Origin: Deltaproteobacteria bacterium UBA6106 | GTDB lineage: Bacteria; Desulfobacterota; Syntrophorhabdia; Syntrophorhabdales; Syntrophorhabdaceae | Assembly: GCA_002428485.1 (NCBI GenBank) | Contig: DIWM01000003.1 | Location: 3,882-35,227 of the forward strand | Direction of reading: 5' to 3' | DNA: 31,346 bases | Shown: positions 15,747 through 23,911 of the stretch, one piece after another | Layout of the letters: each line of letters begins with the position of its first letter | Numbering within the stretch: the first letter of the stretch is position 1 | The notes under the pieces: generated by a model | What the model was told of the DNA's origin: nothing | Database searches by the model: none | What the model saw: the letters and a program-made list of their open reading frames with translations, nothing else | Position numbers and translations under genes: made by a program

Positions 15747-15859
15747 CTCCGTGCTCCTGAAAAAAGATTGTAGACATTGTTACATAAAAGTCAACGGAGA
15801 GCAAAATAAATTTTGTGATCCATGTCACAGCCGGGCACGATATTTGCAATCTAAAACGT

Positions 15860-16192
15860 ATGAGACAGAGAAACCAGAAAAGATCGGATATGCTTTATGT
15901 GCTTCCGGAGAGAAAACACATAAAGGACGATCTCCTGCTGCTTGCAATGAGCTGCAACAGGTATGGGCAGCTGAAGACACTGGAGGCGCCCGATTTGCTG
16001 ATGGATGTTGAAAAGATGCTTATCTGGAAAAGGCTGCTCAAAATCTTCCGAGCGGACGTCAATTTCCGGCATTAGCGTCAGGATTTCGACACCAGCAGAG
16101 ATGATCGGTACAAAACAATGGAGGAGTATGTCCTTACGGTTTGTACCCTGACCGGCCATCGGCAATTAGCTACCAGCAAAAGCAAAAGAGAG
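15860..16192 (+). pseudogene. Possible degenerate small gene with in-frame TAG
   Basis: The 594-bp stretch 15747-16340 has no convincing gene. The most protein-like frame runs from ATG 15860 to a TAG at 16073-16075 (71 residues, including MLYVLPERKHIKDDLLLLAM). The same frame then stays open and protein-like to 16192, where it enters a repeat array. No Shine-Dalgarno precedes either the ATG at 15860 or the one at 15890. It could be a decayed gene, a gene read through amber, or chance. Confidence 0.25.
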
Positions 16193-16309
16193 TAAGAAGT
16201 AAGCAGTATGCAGTATGCAGTAAAAGATTTGAGTGCCCACTGCTTACTGTCTACTTTGCCTTTGTTGTTTTTCGCTATGAGCTATCAGCTATGAGCCATG
16301 AGCTGTATT
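16163..16309. repeat. Heptad-repeat array (21 units) with central inversion
   Basis: In steps of 7: CAATTAG, CTACCAG, ... AGTAAGA, AGTAAGC, AGTATGC, AGTATGC, AGTAAAA, ... then CTGCTTA, CTGTCTA, CTTTGCC, ... CTATGAG, CTATCAG, CTATGAG, CCATGAG. The 18-bp arms 16197-16214 and 16239-16256 pair at 15 positions, giving a hairpin with a 24-nt loop. The array fills most of the spacer before the Nudix gene. Confidence 0.8.
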
Positions 16310-16340
16310 TGCTGCTATTGATTTCCCGCCCCTCCTGTGG

Positions 16341-16907
16341 TTGAATAGGGGCATGCTTTCCCGGATAAAGGAACGGATAGGCGCGCATAGGGCGCGCAAA
16401 GTAGAGTGTGCGGAGACGATAATGGCAGGGGTGGTCATCCCCCTCTTTGAGAAAGACGGCGAAGTCTTTTTTGTCCTCACAAAGCGAACCAGCACGGTAA
16501 AGACCCATAAAGGCGAGGTTTCCTTCCCCGGAGGCATGTATGAGCCAAAGGATGGCAACACGAAAAGAACGGCGATAAGGGAATGCTGTGAAGAGATAGG
16601 GGTTAAAAATACCGACCTGAAGATCATCGGGCAAATGGACGATGTCTATACAATGACAGGTTTTGTTATAACGCCTTATGTGGGGATCATACCCTATCCA
16701 TACACGTTCAAAACGAGCCCCGGAGAGGTGGCATACCTCATATACCTTCCGTACGGGTTTTTACAGAAGAACGACCCTATCGCGGAGATGGCCGAGCATG
16801 AAGGAATGACGCAAATGATTCCTTCTTTCCGTTACAACGGAGACAGGATCTGGGGCGCCACGTGCAGGATGCTCGTAAAATTCAAAGAAATCGTGGAACA
16901 TGAATAA
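16341..16907 (+). CDS. Nudix hydrolase, CoA pyrophosphatase (NudL-like)
   Basis: 188 residues. The CoA-pyrophosphatase signature LTKRTSTVKTHKGEVSFPGG (46-65) leads into a Nudix box ending in RECCEEIG (80-87). The box carries Asp (D71) at the first acidic position and one extra residue before RE, as in E. coli NudL. Such enzymes hydrolyse CoA or oxidised CoA to 3',5'-ADP and phosphopantetheine in the cytoplasm. Start choice is uncertain: TTG 16341 lacks a clear Shine-Dalgarno, and ATG 16353 has AGGGG only 1-3 nt upstream. It overlaps the next gene by 8 bp, so the pair is probably translationally coupled. Confidence 0.85.
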   Translation: MNRGMLSRIKERIGAHRARKVECAETIMAGVVIPLFEKDGEVFFVLTKRTSTVKTHKGEVSFPGGMYEPKDGNTKRTAIRECCEEIGVKNTDLKIIGQMDDVYTMTGFVITPYVGIIPYPYTFKTSPGEVAYLIYLPYGFLQKNDPIAEMAEHEGMTQMIPSFRYNGDRIWGATCRMLVKFKEIVEHE

Positions 16908-18057
16908 GCTGAACCTGAAGGTGCTCATCCTGTTGTCCCTGGGACACCTGACGGTAGACATTTACCAGGGAGCCCTTCCGGCAACACTTCCTTTTCTCAA
17001 AGATAAGCTTGCCCTCTCATATACCGCGACAGGCCTCATCCTCGTGATGGCCAATTTTACCTCATCTATACTGCAGCCGCTCTTCGGGTTTTATTCTGAC
17101 AAAAAAGAGAAGGCGATCCTGCTCCCCGTCGGGTTAATCTGTGCCGGTCTGGGATTTTCATTTATTTCAATACCCGATAGCCTTGCCGTTGTTTTGTTCA
17201 TGGTGGCGATAAGCGGGCTGGGCACCGCCGCATATCATCCTGAAGGCTACAAAACGGCAAATTTCTTCACCGGCGAAAAGAGCGTCACCGGCATGGCCAT
17301 ATTTTCCGTCGGCGGCAACCTTGGTTTTTCGCTCGGCCCGATACTCTCTATCTATATCATACAGTACCTGGGACTGCCGTCTCTCCCCGTCATAGTCTTC
17401 CCGTCGCTTATCGTGACGGCCCTCATCATATATCAAAGGAAGGTTATCGCTATCCCCGCCATGGAGCATGCGAAACGGCAGAAAGCGGCGCCAAAGGCCG
17501 TAAGCGGCACATACCTCTCGCTTTTTATGCTCATTGCCATTGTTGTTATGAGAACCTGGACGCAGATGGGCCTTCTGACCTACATCCCCTTTTACTACAT
17601 AAACCACATGAGGGGCGACCCGCTCTATGCCGGCAAGCTCGTTTTTGTCTATCTCTTATGCGGTGCGGCAGGAACCATGATCGGCGCTCCACTGGCTGAC
17701 AGGTGGGGGCACCGGCGCTTTCTCAGATTCGCAATGTTTCTTGCTACGGCAACGCTCCCCCTCATGTTCTTTGTGGAGGGATACATGCTCTTTATTGTCC
17801 TCGGGTTCCAGGGCATGCTCCTTATCTCTACATTTGCCGTTACCATTGTCATGGCCCAGAAGCTGTTGCCGGCAAGTCTCGGGATCGCCTCAGGACTGAT
17901 GGTAGGGTTTGCTATCGGAACAGGTGGCATCGGGGTGACCTTGCTCGGGATCATCGCGGATAACTTTGGGGTCCCCGTTGCCCTCGAATCGATCATGATC
18001 CTGCCCTTTATAGGCTTTGTTCTAAGCCTTATATTGCGGTATCAGGAAAAGACATGA
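16900..18057 (+). CDS. Major facilitator superfamily transporter, Fsr (fosmidomycin resistance)-like
   Basis: 385 residues with about 12 hydrophobic helices. The first helix carries LGHLTVDIYQGALPATLPFL, and AYHPEGYKTANFF follows near residue 110; both are typical of the Fsr-like MFS group, which includes fosmidomycin-resistance exporters. The intracellular loop motif GFYSDKKEK fits the MFS motif-A position. It sits in the inner membrane and is probably a drug or metabolite exporter; the natural substrate is unknown. The ATG lies inside the end of the Nudix gene and the stop overlaps the der start by 4 bp, so all three should be one transcript. Confidence 0.88.
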   Translation: MNKLNLKVLILLSLGHLTVDIYQGALPATLPFLKDKLALSYTATGLILVMANFTSSILQPLFGFYSDKKEKAILLPVGLICAGLGFSFISIPDSLAVVLFMVAISGLGTAAYHPEGYKTANFFTGEKSVTGMAIFSVGGNLGFSLGPILSIYIIQYLGLPSLPVIVFPSLIVTALIIYQRKVIAIPAMEHAKRQKAAPKAVSGTYLSLFMLIAIVVMRTWTQMGLLTYIPFYYINHMRGDPLYAGKLVFVYLLCGAAGTMIGAPLADRWGHRRFLRFAMFLATATLPLMFFVEGYMLFIVLGFQGMLLISTFAVTIVMAQKLLPASLGIASGLMVGFAIGTGGIGVTLLGIIADNFGVPVALESIMILPFIGFVLSLILRYQEKT

Positions 18058-19370
18058 AACAGATCATCAGCGTGGTCGGAAGGCCAAACGTAGGCAAATC
18101 AACATTATTCAACCGCATGCTCGGTTACAGGAAGGCCATAACCGAAGATACCCCCGGTGTTACGAGGGACAGGAATTACGGCGAGTTCGAATACAGGGGG
18201 AGGACGTTTGTGCTCATAGATACCGGTGGATTTGAGCCCTTCAGGGAAGACGGGTTCTCTCCGCTCATCGGACAACAGATAGAGAGATCTATCGAGGAAT
18301 CTTCGGTGGTCCTTTTCCTTCTCGACGGAAGGGAAGGGATCCTGCCTGAAGATAAAGACATTGCAAATGCCCTGCGAAGATACGATAAACCTGTTTTTTA
18401 CGTTATCAATAAGATCGATTCACAAAAAAGAGAGCTCAATGCCTTCGAGTTTTATGAGCTTGGAATAGAAAAATTTTATCCCATCAGCGCCCTCCATGGT
18501 ACAGGCGTCGAGGATCTTATCGAGGACATTGCCGGTTCGGCGGCCGATATGGGTGAAGCGCCGGGCAGCGGCGAAGACCCGTCCTCGTCGCTGAAGGTTG
18601 CCATCATCGGACGGCCGAATACCGGTAAATCGTCGATCACGAACAGTATCCTCAGATCAGACAGGATGATCGTCAGTGAGATCCCCGGCACTACGAGGGA
18701 TGCCATTGATTCCAGGGTGGTCTTCAAAGGCAGGGAGATCGTCCTCATAGATACGGCAGGGCTTCGCAAGAAGAGCAAGGTTATAAAAAAGATCGAGGAA
18801 TATTCTGTTTCGAGCGCCATTAAAAGTGTTGAAAAGGCGCAGGTTGTCAATCTTGTTATCGATGCTGTGGAAGGAGCGAGCCATCAGGACGGCGGTATTG
18901 CGCACCTCGTTGCCGCGAGAGGAAAGGGCGTCTGCATTATTGTAAACAAATGGGACCTCGTTGAAGGAAAAATGAAACAAGGCGAATACAGCGCAGCGAT
19001 AATGGAGAGCATGCCCCACGTCTCCTTTGCCCCTGTCCTTTTTGTCTCTGCCAGGACGGGGAAAAACATTGAAAGGATCCTTGAGACCGACGTAGCGATA
19101 TACGGTCAATTAACGAGAATGATCAAGACGCAGGAGCTCAACAGGGCATTGGAGGAAATTGTGCAAAAGCTTCATCCTCCATATCAGCAAGGCAAGAGCC
19201 TCAGGATATCATACATCAACCAGCCGAAGGCATTGCCGCCGACCTTCATCCTCTTTTCAAACCACCCGGAACGTATCCCCGAACACTATAAAAGGTATCT
19301 CGAAAACTCTCTCAGGAACAAATACGGGTTCCACGGCGCGCCGATACGGCTGGTGTTCAGGAAAAAGTAA
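18054..19370 (+). CDS. der: Ribosome biogenesis GTPase Der (EngA)
   Basis: 438 residues, the usual Der length, with two tandem GTPase domains and a C-terminal KH-like domain. The first domain has GRPNVGKST (9-17), DTGG and NKID. The second has GRPNTGKSS (186-194), DTAG and NKWD. Der is essential for 50S subunit assembly in E. coli. The KH-like region (about 350-438) contains FILFSNHPERIPEHYKRYLE and ends with PIRLVFRKK, both typical. Its ATG overlaps the MFS stop (ATGA). A heptad array begins 4 bp after its stop. Confidence 0.97.
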   Translation: MKQIISVVGRPNVGKSTLFNRMLGYRKAITEDTPGVTRDRNYGEFEYRGRTFVLIDTGGFEPFREDGFSPLIGQQIERSIEESSVVLFLLDGREGILPEDKDIANALRRYDKPVFYVINKIDSQKRELNAFEFYELGIEKFYPISALHGTGVEDLIEDIAGSAADMGEAPGSGEDPSSSLKVAIIGRPNTGKSSITNSILRSDRMIVSEIPGTTRDAIDSRVVFKGREIVLIDTAGLRKKSKVIKKIEEYSVSSAIKSVEKAQVVNLVIDAVEGASHQDGGIAHLVAARGKGVCIIVNKWDLVEGKMKQGEYSAAIMESMPHVSFAPVLFVSARTGKNIERILETDVAIYGQLTRMIKTQELNRALEEIVQKLHPPYQQGKSLRISYINQPKALPPTFILFSNHPERIPEHYKRYLENSLRNKYGFHGAPIRLVFRKK

Positions 19371-19374
19371 ACAA

Positions 19375-19528
19375 GCGTGAAAGGTGAAAGGTGAAAAAGA
19401 ATCCCGTTCCTTGTTCCTCGCTCCTTTTTTATACAACCAGTATCCTATCGAGCATCCAGCATCGGGTTTTCTCTGCGCTTTGCAGTAATCCTCTTACGCC
19501 TCACGCCTCACGACTTACGGGTTTTTAA
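19375..19528. repeat. Heptad-repeat array (22 units) downstream of der
   Basis: In steps of 7: GCGTGAA, AGGTGAA, AGGTGAA, AAAGAAT, CCCGTTC, CTTGTTC, CTCGCTC, ... CTATCGA, GCATCCA, GCATCGG, ... TTACGCC, TCACGCC, TCACGAC, TTACGGG. The last block is the reverse complement of the CCCGTAAGTCGTGAGGCG core found at 6336-6353. Confidence 0.8.
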
Positions 19529-19535
19529 TAAGGAA

Positions 19536-19568
19536 GGGGAGGGGCAAGATAAGGAGGGGTGGGGGGGG
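19536..19568 (+). other. Putative G-quadruplex motif
   Basis: Four runs of at least four G occur on the plus strand: 19536-19539, 19541-19544, 19556-19559 and 19561-19568. The connecting loops are 1, 11 and 1 nt. It lies between der and the convergent small secreted-protein gene. Confidence 0.55.
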
Positions 19569-19594
19569 ATGAAAACGCTCTTGCCCCTTTTGTT
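19540..19594 (+). terminator. Possible terminator hairpin after der
   Basis: A perfect 10-bp inverted repeat, AGGGGCAAGA (19540-19549) and TCTTGCCCCT (19579-19588), is followed by TTTGTT. The loop is long (29 nt) and G-rich, and the T-run is short, so termination efficiency is doubtful. It could serve the der transcript. Confidence 0.35.
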
Positions 19595-19605
19595 GCATTA
19601 GTTCG

Positions 19606-19944
19606 CTACATGGTGTTTACTATTCTATTGTTGCGTTTCTTCCTGTATATGTTCCTGTTTGCCCTGTCCTGAGCATTGTGAAGCCTGGCTCTTTCTTTGT
19701 TTGTCAGTTCTCCGTCAGCCTTCATCCTTTCTTCGCGCTGCTTGATCCGAGCCTGCTGGGCCTCAAGCCTGCCTGCCTCTTTTGGCGACAGGGCGCCACT
19801 CGCAATGCCTTGGTCAATGCGCATCTCCTGGTTCTCCATCCGTTGCTGAATGCCAGGGTCAGCTGTCTGAGCGTGCAGAGAAGGGGCAACCATAAAGACT
19901 GCTGCGACAAAAACACCAACTGCGATTGCACTAAAACGTCCCAT
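19606..19944 (-). CDS. Small secreted, highly charged hypothetical protein
   Basis: 112 residues. A signal peptide (hydrophobic AIAVGVFVAAVFMVAPSLHA) ends near residue 25, giving a periplasmic mature protein rich in Gln, Arg and Glu. The mature part has two similar segments, GIASGALSPKEAGRLEAQQ and MKADGELTNKERARLHNAQD. This is the repeat pattern of a small periplasmic family seen in many proteobacteria, for which I know no function. The ATG at 19944 has a strong AGGAGGT upstream. It is a single gene, convergent with der. Confidence 0.75.
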   Translation of the reverse strand: MGRFSAIAVGVFVAAVFMVAPSLHAQTADPGIQQRMENQEMRIDQGIASGALSPKEAGRLEAQQARIKQREERMKADGELTNKERARLHNAQDRANRNIYRKKRNNRIVNTM

Positions 19945-20290
19945 ATTAACCTCCTGGATAGAATATTGAATAGAGAAATCTTAAATACTTCCTGGTGCCA
20001 TCGGATCATTGTCGTCATCTGTTGGATCATGCCCGGTTATAAAGCAATAGCCGTGCCAGAGGATACTGCTGTGTATAACAAAATAAAATCGTTGGGAAAT
20101 GACGCTTATTGCCTATGAGGGGCCTCTATAACAGAGGAAAGAATTGTCGAATTAGACAGAATGATTTCGACAATTGTGTCGATTAGAACATGCACAGGCA
20201 TGGCAATGCCGTCGACGGTCGATGGGAAGGTGCCACGAATTATTTGAATTTACTTGATTATTTGGGAAAAAATTATAAAATAGTTATCTC
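19945..20290. other. Divergent intergenic region with dyad symmetry, no gene seen
   Basis: 346 bp between the secreted-protein gene (-) and xerC (+). No frame here looks coding. It contains a small hairpin (CCTCT/AGAGG, 20123-20137), a perfect 10-bp inverted repeat (20142-20175), the palindrome CCGTCGACGG (20209-20218) and an AT-rich stretch with TATAAA at 20274-20279 just before xerC. Confidence 0.5.
20142..20175. promoter_or_regulatory. Inverted repeat with adjacent direct repeat, candidate operator
   Basis: AATTGTCGAA (20142-20151) and TTCGACAATT (20166-20175) are perfect complements around 14 nt. A partial copy, GTCGATTAGA, follows at 20178-20187 and echoes GTCGAATTAGA inside the dyad. 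It lies about 115 bp upstream of xerC. Confidence 0.4.
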
Positions 20291-21178
20291 ATGGATAAGC
20301 ATACGGTAAAATCTGCAGCGAAAGAATTCTATAAATACTTAGAGCGCGAAAAGGGCTCCCCTTACAACACAAAACGCGCATACAAAGGAGATATTGAGGA
20401 CTTCATAGCCTTCGTAGATAAAAGCTCCTATGATGCGATCGACCACAATACCATAAGGGCCTATATCGTCAGTATTTATAAGAACCTCAAAAAATCTTCC
20501 CTTTCGCGGAAGGTTTCGGCCATCAAGGTCTTTTTCAAATTCATGAAGCGGAAGGGCTATACGGAGGAGAATACAGCGCTGGTCATAAAAAACCCGAAGA
20601 TCGAAAAAAACCTTCCAAAGTTTTACACGATCGATGAGATGTTCCACTTCCTCGATTTTCTCCCCAAGGAGGGGTTGCTGAACATCAGGAACCGGGCGAT
20701 CTTCGAGCTCATGTATTCAACAGGCACGAGGGCGCAGGAGGTCCTTAACCTGAACATAGACGACGTCCATCTCGACGGGATGTGGGTAAAGATAAGGGGT
20801 AAAGGCGGAAAAGAGCGTATAGTGCCCTTTGGCGAAAAGGCGAAGAGCGCCCTTGAGGAATACAGGGATACCATAAAAGAGATGGGCAAGGACGGGTTAG
20901 GCAAGCCGCTTTTTATGAATATACGCGGCGGCAGGTTGTCGTACAGGGGTTTGTTGAAGATCATGAAGAAACATCAACTAAAGGCGCAGCTTTTCAAGAA
21001 TCTCTCCCTCCACGGGATACGTCACTCATTTGCCACCCATCTGCTCGACAGCGGGGCGGACCTGAGAAGCATTCAGGAGCTGCTTGGCCACTCAAAGCTT
21101 TCAACGACTCAAAAATATACCCATATCTCCATGGACAAATTGATGGAGATATACGATAAATCCCACCCAAGAAGGTAG
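20291..21178 (+). CDS. xerC: Tyrosine recombinase XerC-like
   Basis: 295 residues. An N-terminal SAM-like DNA-binding domain (about 5-90) is followed by the catalytic domain with R147 (STGTRAQE), K171 in the RGKGGKE hairpin, H241 and R244 (LHGIRHSFATHLL), H267 (LLGHSKL) and the nucleophile Y276 (TQKYTHIS). All active-site residues are present. XerC and XerD resolve chromosome dimers at dif. The xerC-hslV-hslU order is widespread, which favours XerC over XerD or an integrase. There is no Shine-Dalgarno before the ATG and TATAAA lies only 11 bp upstream, so the transcript may be nearly leaderless. Confidence 0.9.
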   Translation: MDKHTVKSAAKEFYKYLEREKGSPYNTKRAYKGDIEDFIAFVDKSSYDAIDHNTIRAYIVSIYKNLKKSSLSRKVSAIKVFFKFMKRKGYTEENTALVIKNPKIEKNLPKFYTIDEMFHFLDFLPKEGLLNIRNRAIFELMYSTGTRAQEVLNLNIDDVHLDGMWVKIRGKGGKERIVPFGEKAKSALEEYRDTIKEMGKDGLGKPLFMNIRGGRLSYRGLLKIMKKHQLKAQLFKNLSLHGIRHSFATHLLDSGADLRSIQELLGHSKLSTTQKYTHISMDKLMEIYDKSHPRR

Positions 21179-21179
21179 A

Positions 21180-21704
21180 ATGGAAGCGACAACGATATTA
21201 TGTGTCAGGCATAAAGGGAAGATTGCCATTGGCGGCGACGGACAGGTCACTATGCAGTCAACGGTGGTAAAGCACACGGCAAAGAAGGTGAGAAGGATTT
21301 ATCAGGACAAATGTCTTGCAGGATTTGCCGGCGCAACGGCAGACGCCTTCACCCTCTTCGAGCGCTTTGAAAAGAAGCTCGAACAGTATAACGGCAACCT
21401 GACGAGGGCGGCTGTTGAGCTTGCAAAAGACTGGAGAACGGACAGGCTGCTGAGGCGGCTTGAGGCCCTTCTGATAGTGGCCGACAGGGATCACACGCTG
21501 ATCCTTTCAGGAACAGGCGATGTTGTTGAGCCTGATGACGGAGTGGCTGCAATCGGCTCCGGCGGGGCATATGCGCAGGCTGCCGCGAAGGCGCTTATAA
21601 AATATACCGATCTCGCTGCCCCTGAAATTGTGAGAGAATCAATGTCCATCGCAGCGGAGATATGCATCTACACCAACGACCGGATCGTTATTGAGGAGCT
21701 TTAA
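21180..21704 (+). CDS. hslV: ATP-dependent protease subunit HslV (ClpQ)
   Basis: 174 residues, the family's normal size. The N-terminus is MEATTILCVRHKGKIAIGGD. Processing would remove Met-Glu-Ala and expose T4 as the catalytic threonine, as in HslV proteins with a short propeptide. GDGQVT and the GSGGAYAQAAAKAL segment are typical. HslV forms a double hexameric chamber that works with the HslU unfoldase. It starts one base after the xerC stop, and hslU starts directly after its own stop, so the three are translationally linked. Confidence 0.97.
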   Translation: MEATTILCVRHKGKIAIGGDGQVTMQSTVVKHTAKKVRRIYQDKCLAGFAGATADAFTLFERFEKKLEQYNGNLTRAAVELAKDWRTDRLLRRLEALLIVADRDHTLILSGTGDVVEPDDGVAAIGSGGAYAQAAAKALIKYTDLAAPEIVRESMSIAAEICIYTNDRIVIEEL

Positions 21705-23036
21705 ATGAAGACGTTGACGCCAAGGCAGATCATGGAGGAGCTTGACAGGTTCATCATAGGCCAGAATAAGGCGAAGAAGGCTGTTTCTATAGCGCTCCGC
21801 AACCGGTGGAGAAGGCAGATGATCCCAAAAGAGCTCCGCGATGAGATAGCGCCGAAGAACATTATTATGATCGGCCCCACAGGCGTCGGGAAGACAGAGA
21901 TCGCGAGGCGCCTCGCAAAGCTCGCAAACGCACCCTTCCTGAAGATAGAAGCGACAAAATTTACCGAGGTAGGCTATGTCGGAAGGGATGTTGAATCGAT
22001 GATACGGGACCTTATGGAGCTTGCCGTCAGCATGGTGAGAAAAGAAGAGCAGGAGCTTGTCATGGAAAAGGCGGTAGAGATAGCCGAGGAGAGAATACTC
22101 GACATACTGCTCCCCGCGAGGAAGGCCCCTGGCGTGCAGGAAGAGCTGGAGGCGGCAGATCTTTCACGGGAAAAGATGAGAAACCGTTTGAAGGCCGGCC
22201 AATTAAAGGACAGGCTCGTTGAGCTTGAAGTGCCCGACAGGGCGCTCCCCATGATAGAGATCTTCTCCGCGTCGGGAATGGAAGAGATGGACATGCAGTT
22301 GCGGGATATCTTCGGGAACATGCTTCCGAAAAAGACGAAGAAAAGAAAGATGAAGGTGGGCGAGGCATACGAACACCTGGTCCAGGAGGAATCGAAAAAA
22401 CTGATCGATATGGAAAGGGTTACCAAAGACGCCGTCGAGAAGGTCGAACAATCGGGCATCATATTCCTCGACGAGATAGACAAGATCGCGAGCCGGGATC
22501 ATGGCCATGGGCCTGATGTATCGAGAGAAGGCGTGCAAAGGGACATACTGCCTATCGTTGAGGGGACGACGGTAACGACAAAGTACGGGATGGTCAGAAC
22601 CGACCACGTCCTTTTCATAGCGGCAGGGGCTTTCCATATGTCCAAGCCTTCTGACCTCATACCGGAATTACAGGGAAGGTTCCCGATCAGGGTGGAGCTC
22701 GATGCGCTGACGAAAGAGGATTTTTACAGGATCATCACCGAGCCGGAGAATGCCCTCATCAAGCAGTACGAGGCCCTTCTGAAGACAGAAGAGATCGACC
22801 TCGGATTTGAGAAAGAGGCGATCGAGGAGATCACCGATATCGCGCAGAGGATCAACGAGATGACGGAGAATATCGGTGCCAGGAGGCTTTACACGGTTAT
22901 GGAAAAGCTCCTTGAGGATATATCTTTCTCCGCGCCCGATACGCGGGAAAGAGCTATTACTATTACGAAGGACTATGTGAGGGAAAAACTGGGAGAATTT
23001 CTGGAAAAAGAAGATCTCAGCAGGTATATACTTTAA
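21705..23036 (+). CDS. hslU: ATP-dependent protease ATPase subunit HslU (ClpY)
   Basis: 443 residues. Walker A is GPTGVGKT (57-64) and Walker B is IIFLDE (252-257). Between them lies the I-domain (about 105-240), which is helical and charged. The conserved C-terminus EDLSRYIL inserts between HslV subunits to activate the protease. The pore motif GYVGRD is present near residue 90. It is a hexameric cytoplasmic unfoldase. No features are missing. Confidence 0.98.
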   Translation: MKTLTPRQIMEELDRFIIGQNKAKKAVSIALRNRWRRQMIPKELRDEIAPKNIIMIGPTGVGKTEIARRLAKLANAPFLKIEATKFTEVGYVGRDVESMIRDLMELAVSMVRKEEQELVMEKAVEIAEERILDILLPARKAPGVQEELEAADLSREKMRNRLKAGQLKDRLVELEVPDRALPMIEIFSASGMEEMDMQLRDIFGNMLPKKTKKRKMKVGEAYEHLVQEESKKLIDMERVTKDAVEKVEQSGIIFLDEIDKIASRDHGHGPDVSREGVQRDILPIVEGTTVTTKYGMVRTDHVLFIAAGAFHMSKPSDLIPELQGRFPIRVELDALTKEDFYRIITEPENALIKQYEALLKTEEIDLGFEKEAIEEITDIAQRINEMTENIGARRLYTVMEKLLEDISFSAPDTRERAITITKDYVREKLGEFLEKEDLSRYIL

Positions 23037-23062
23037 GATAAACTAATCCGAAGGATTTGACT

Positions 23063-23911
23063 ATGAGTGAAAGATTAAAGGTACAGACGTTGCTTGAGGC
23101 GCTTCCTTACATCAAGAAATTTGCCGGTTCCACCTTCGTGATCAAATACGGCGGGGCAGCCATGGAGGAGGAAGGGCTGAAGAAGGAGTTTGCTAAGGAC
23201 GTCTCTCTCCTGAAATATGTAGGGATAAACCCGGTCATAGTTCACGGCGGCGGACCTATGATCGGCAGGCTCCTTAAAGACCTGGAGATACCAACGAGGT
23301 TTGTTGACGGCCTCAGGGTTACCGATAAAAAGACCCTTGAGGTCGTTGAGATGGTCCTGTCGGGTCTTGTGAACAAGGAGATCGTGAAGAACATCCATGA
23401 TATGGGGGGAAGGGCAATCGGTTTGTCAGGCAAAGACGGCAGGCTCCTTGTCGCGAAAAAGGTGAAAGGCAAGGACATCGGACTGGTAGGCGAGATCGTT
23501 ACGGTCGACGTGGCGATCATTAAAGACATCAGCGCTCACGGATATATACCCGTTATAGCTCCGATCGCTGACGGGATTGACGGTAATTCCTATAATATCA
23601 ACGCCGACACAGCCGCCGGGAGCATTGCCAAGGCGCTCTCGGCAAAAAAGTTTATCCTTCTTACCGACGTTGAAGGTGTTCTTGACAGAAAAGGTAAGCT
23701 CATCTCCACGCTGAAGCGTGCCGAGATAGAAAAGCTCATCGACAAAAAGGTTGTTTCAGGCGGTATGATACCAAAGGTAAAATGCTGTATCGACGCGTTG
23801 TGGGGCGGCGTCAGGGAGGCCCATATTCTTGACGGGAGGGTGCCGCACGCCATCCTCCTTGAGGTTTTCACCGATGCGGGGGTCGGTACGGAAATAGTAG
23901 GAGATCGATAA
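23063..23911 (+). CDS. argB: Acetylglutamate kinase
   Basis: 282 residues from ATG 23063, chosen because AAGGA (23051-23055) is 7 nt upstream; a TTG at 23057 would be too close. It has the amino-acid kinase fold with KYGG (28-31), HGGGPMIGRLL (from 61), NADTAAGSIA and the C-terminal DGRVPHAILLEVF. It phosphorylates N-acetylglutamate in the second step of arginine synthesis. It follows hslU closely and overlaps argD by one base (TAATG). Confidence 0.97.
   Translation: MSERLKVQTLLEALPYIKKFAGSTFVIKYGGAAMEEEGLKKEFAKDVSLLKYVGINPVIVHGGGPMIGRLLKDLEIPTRFVDGLRVTDKKTLEVVEMVLSGLVNKEIVKNIHDMGGRAIGLSGKDGRLLVAKKVKGKDIGLVGEIVTVDVAIIKDISAHGYIPVIAPIADGIDGNSYNINADTAAGSIAKALSAKKFILLTDVEGVLDRKGKLISTLKRAEIEKLIDKKVVSGGMIPKVKCCIDALWGGVREAHILDGRVPHAILLEVFTDAGVGTEIVGDR

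Noticed and set aside
15607..16011. Open frame with a CxxCH heme-like motif (CDPCH)
   Set aside because: It is largely antisense to the 119-aa gene, has no signal peptide and no SD, and a single CxxCH arises by chance.
15851..16165. 104-residue minus-strand frame in the 15.8-16.2 kb spacer
   Set aside because: TTG start with no SD, no recognisable domain; it is the shadow of the better plus-strand frame.
20142..20175. dif site next to xerC
   Set aside because: Arms and a 14-nt spacer do not fit the 11-6-11 layout of dif.
20209..20218. Palindrome CCGTCGACGG as a stand-alone operator
   Set aside because: A lone 10-bp palindrome containing a SalI-type hexamer is common; it is mentioned only as part of the dyad cluster.
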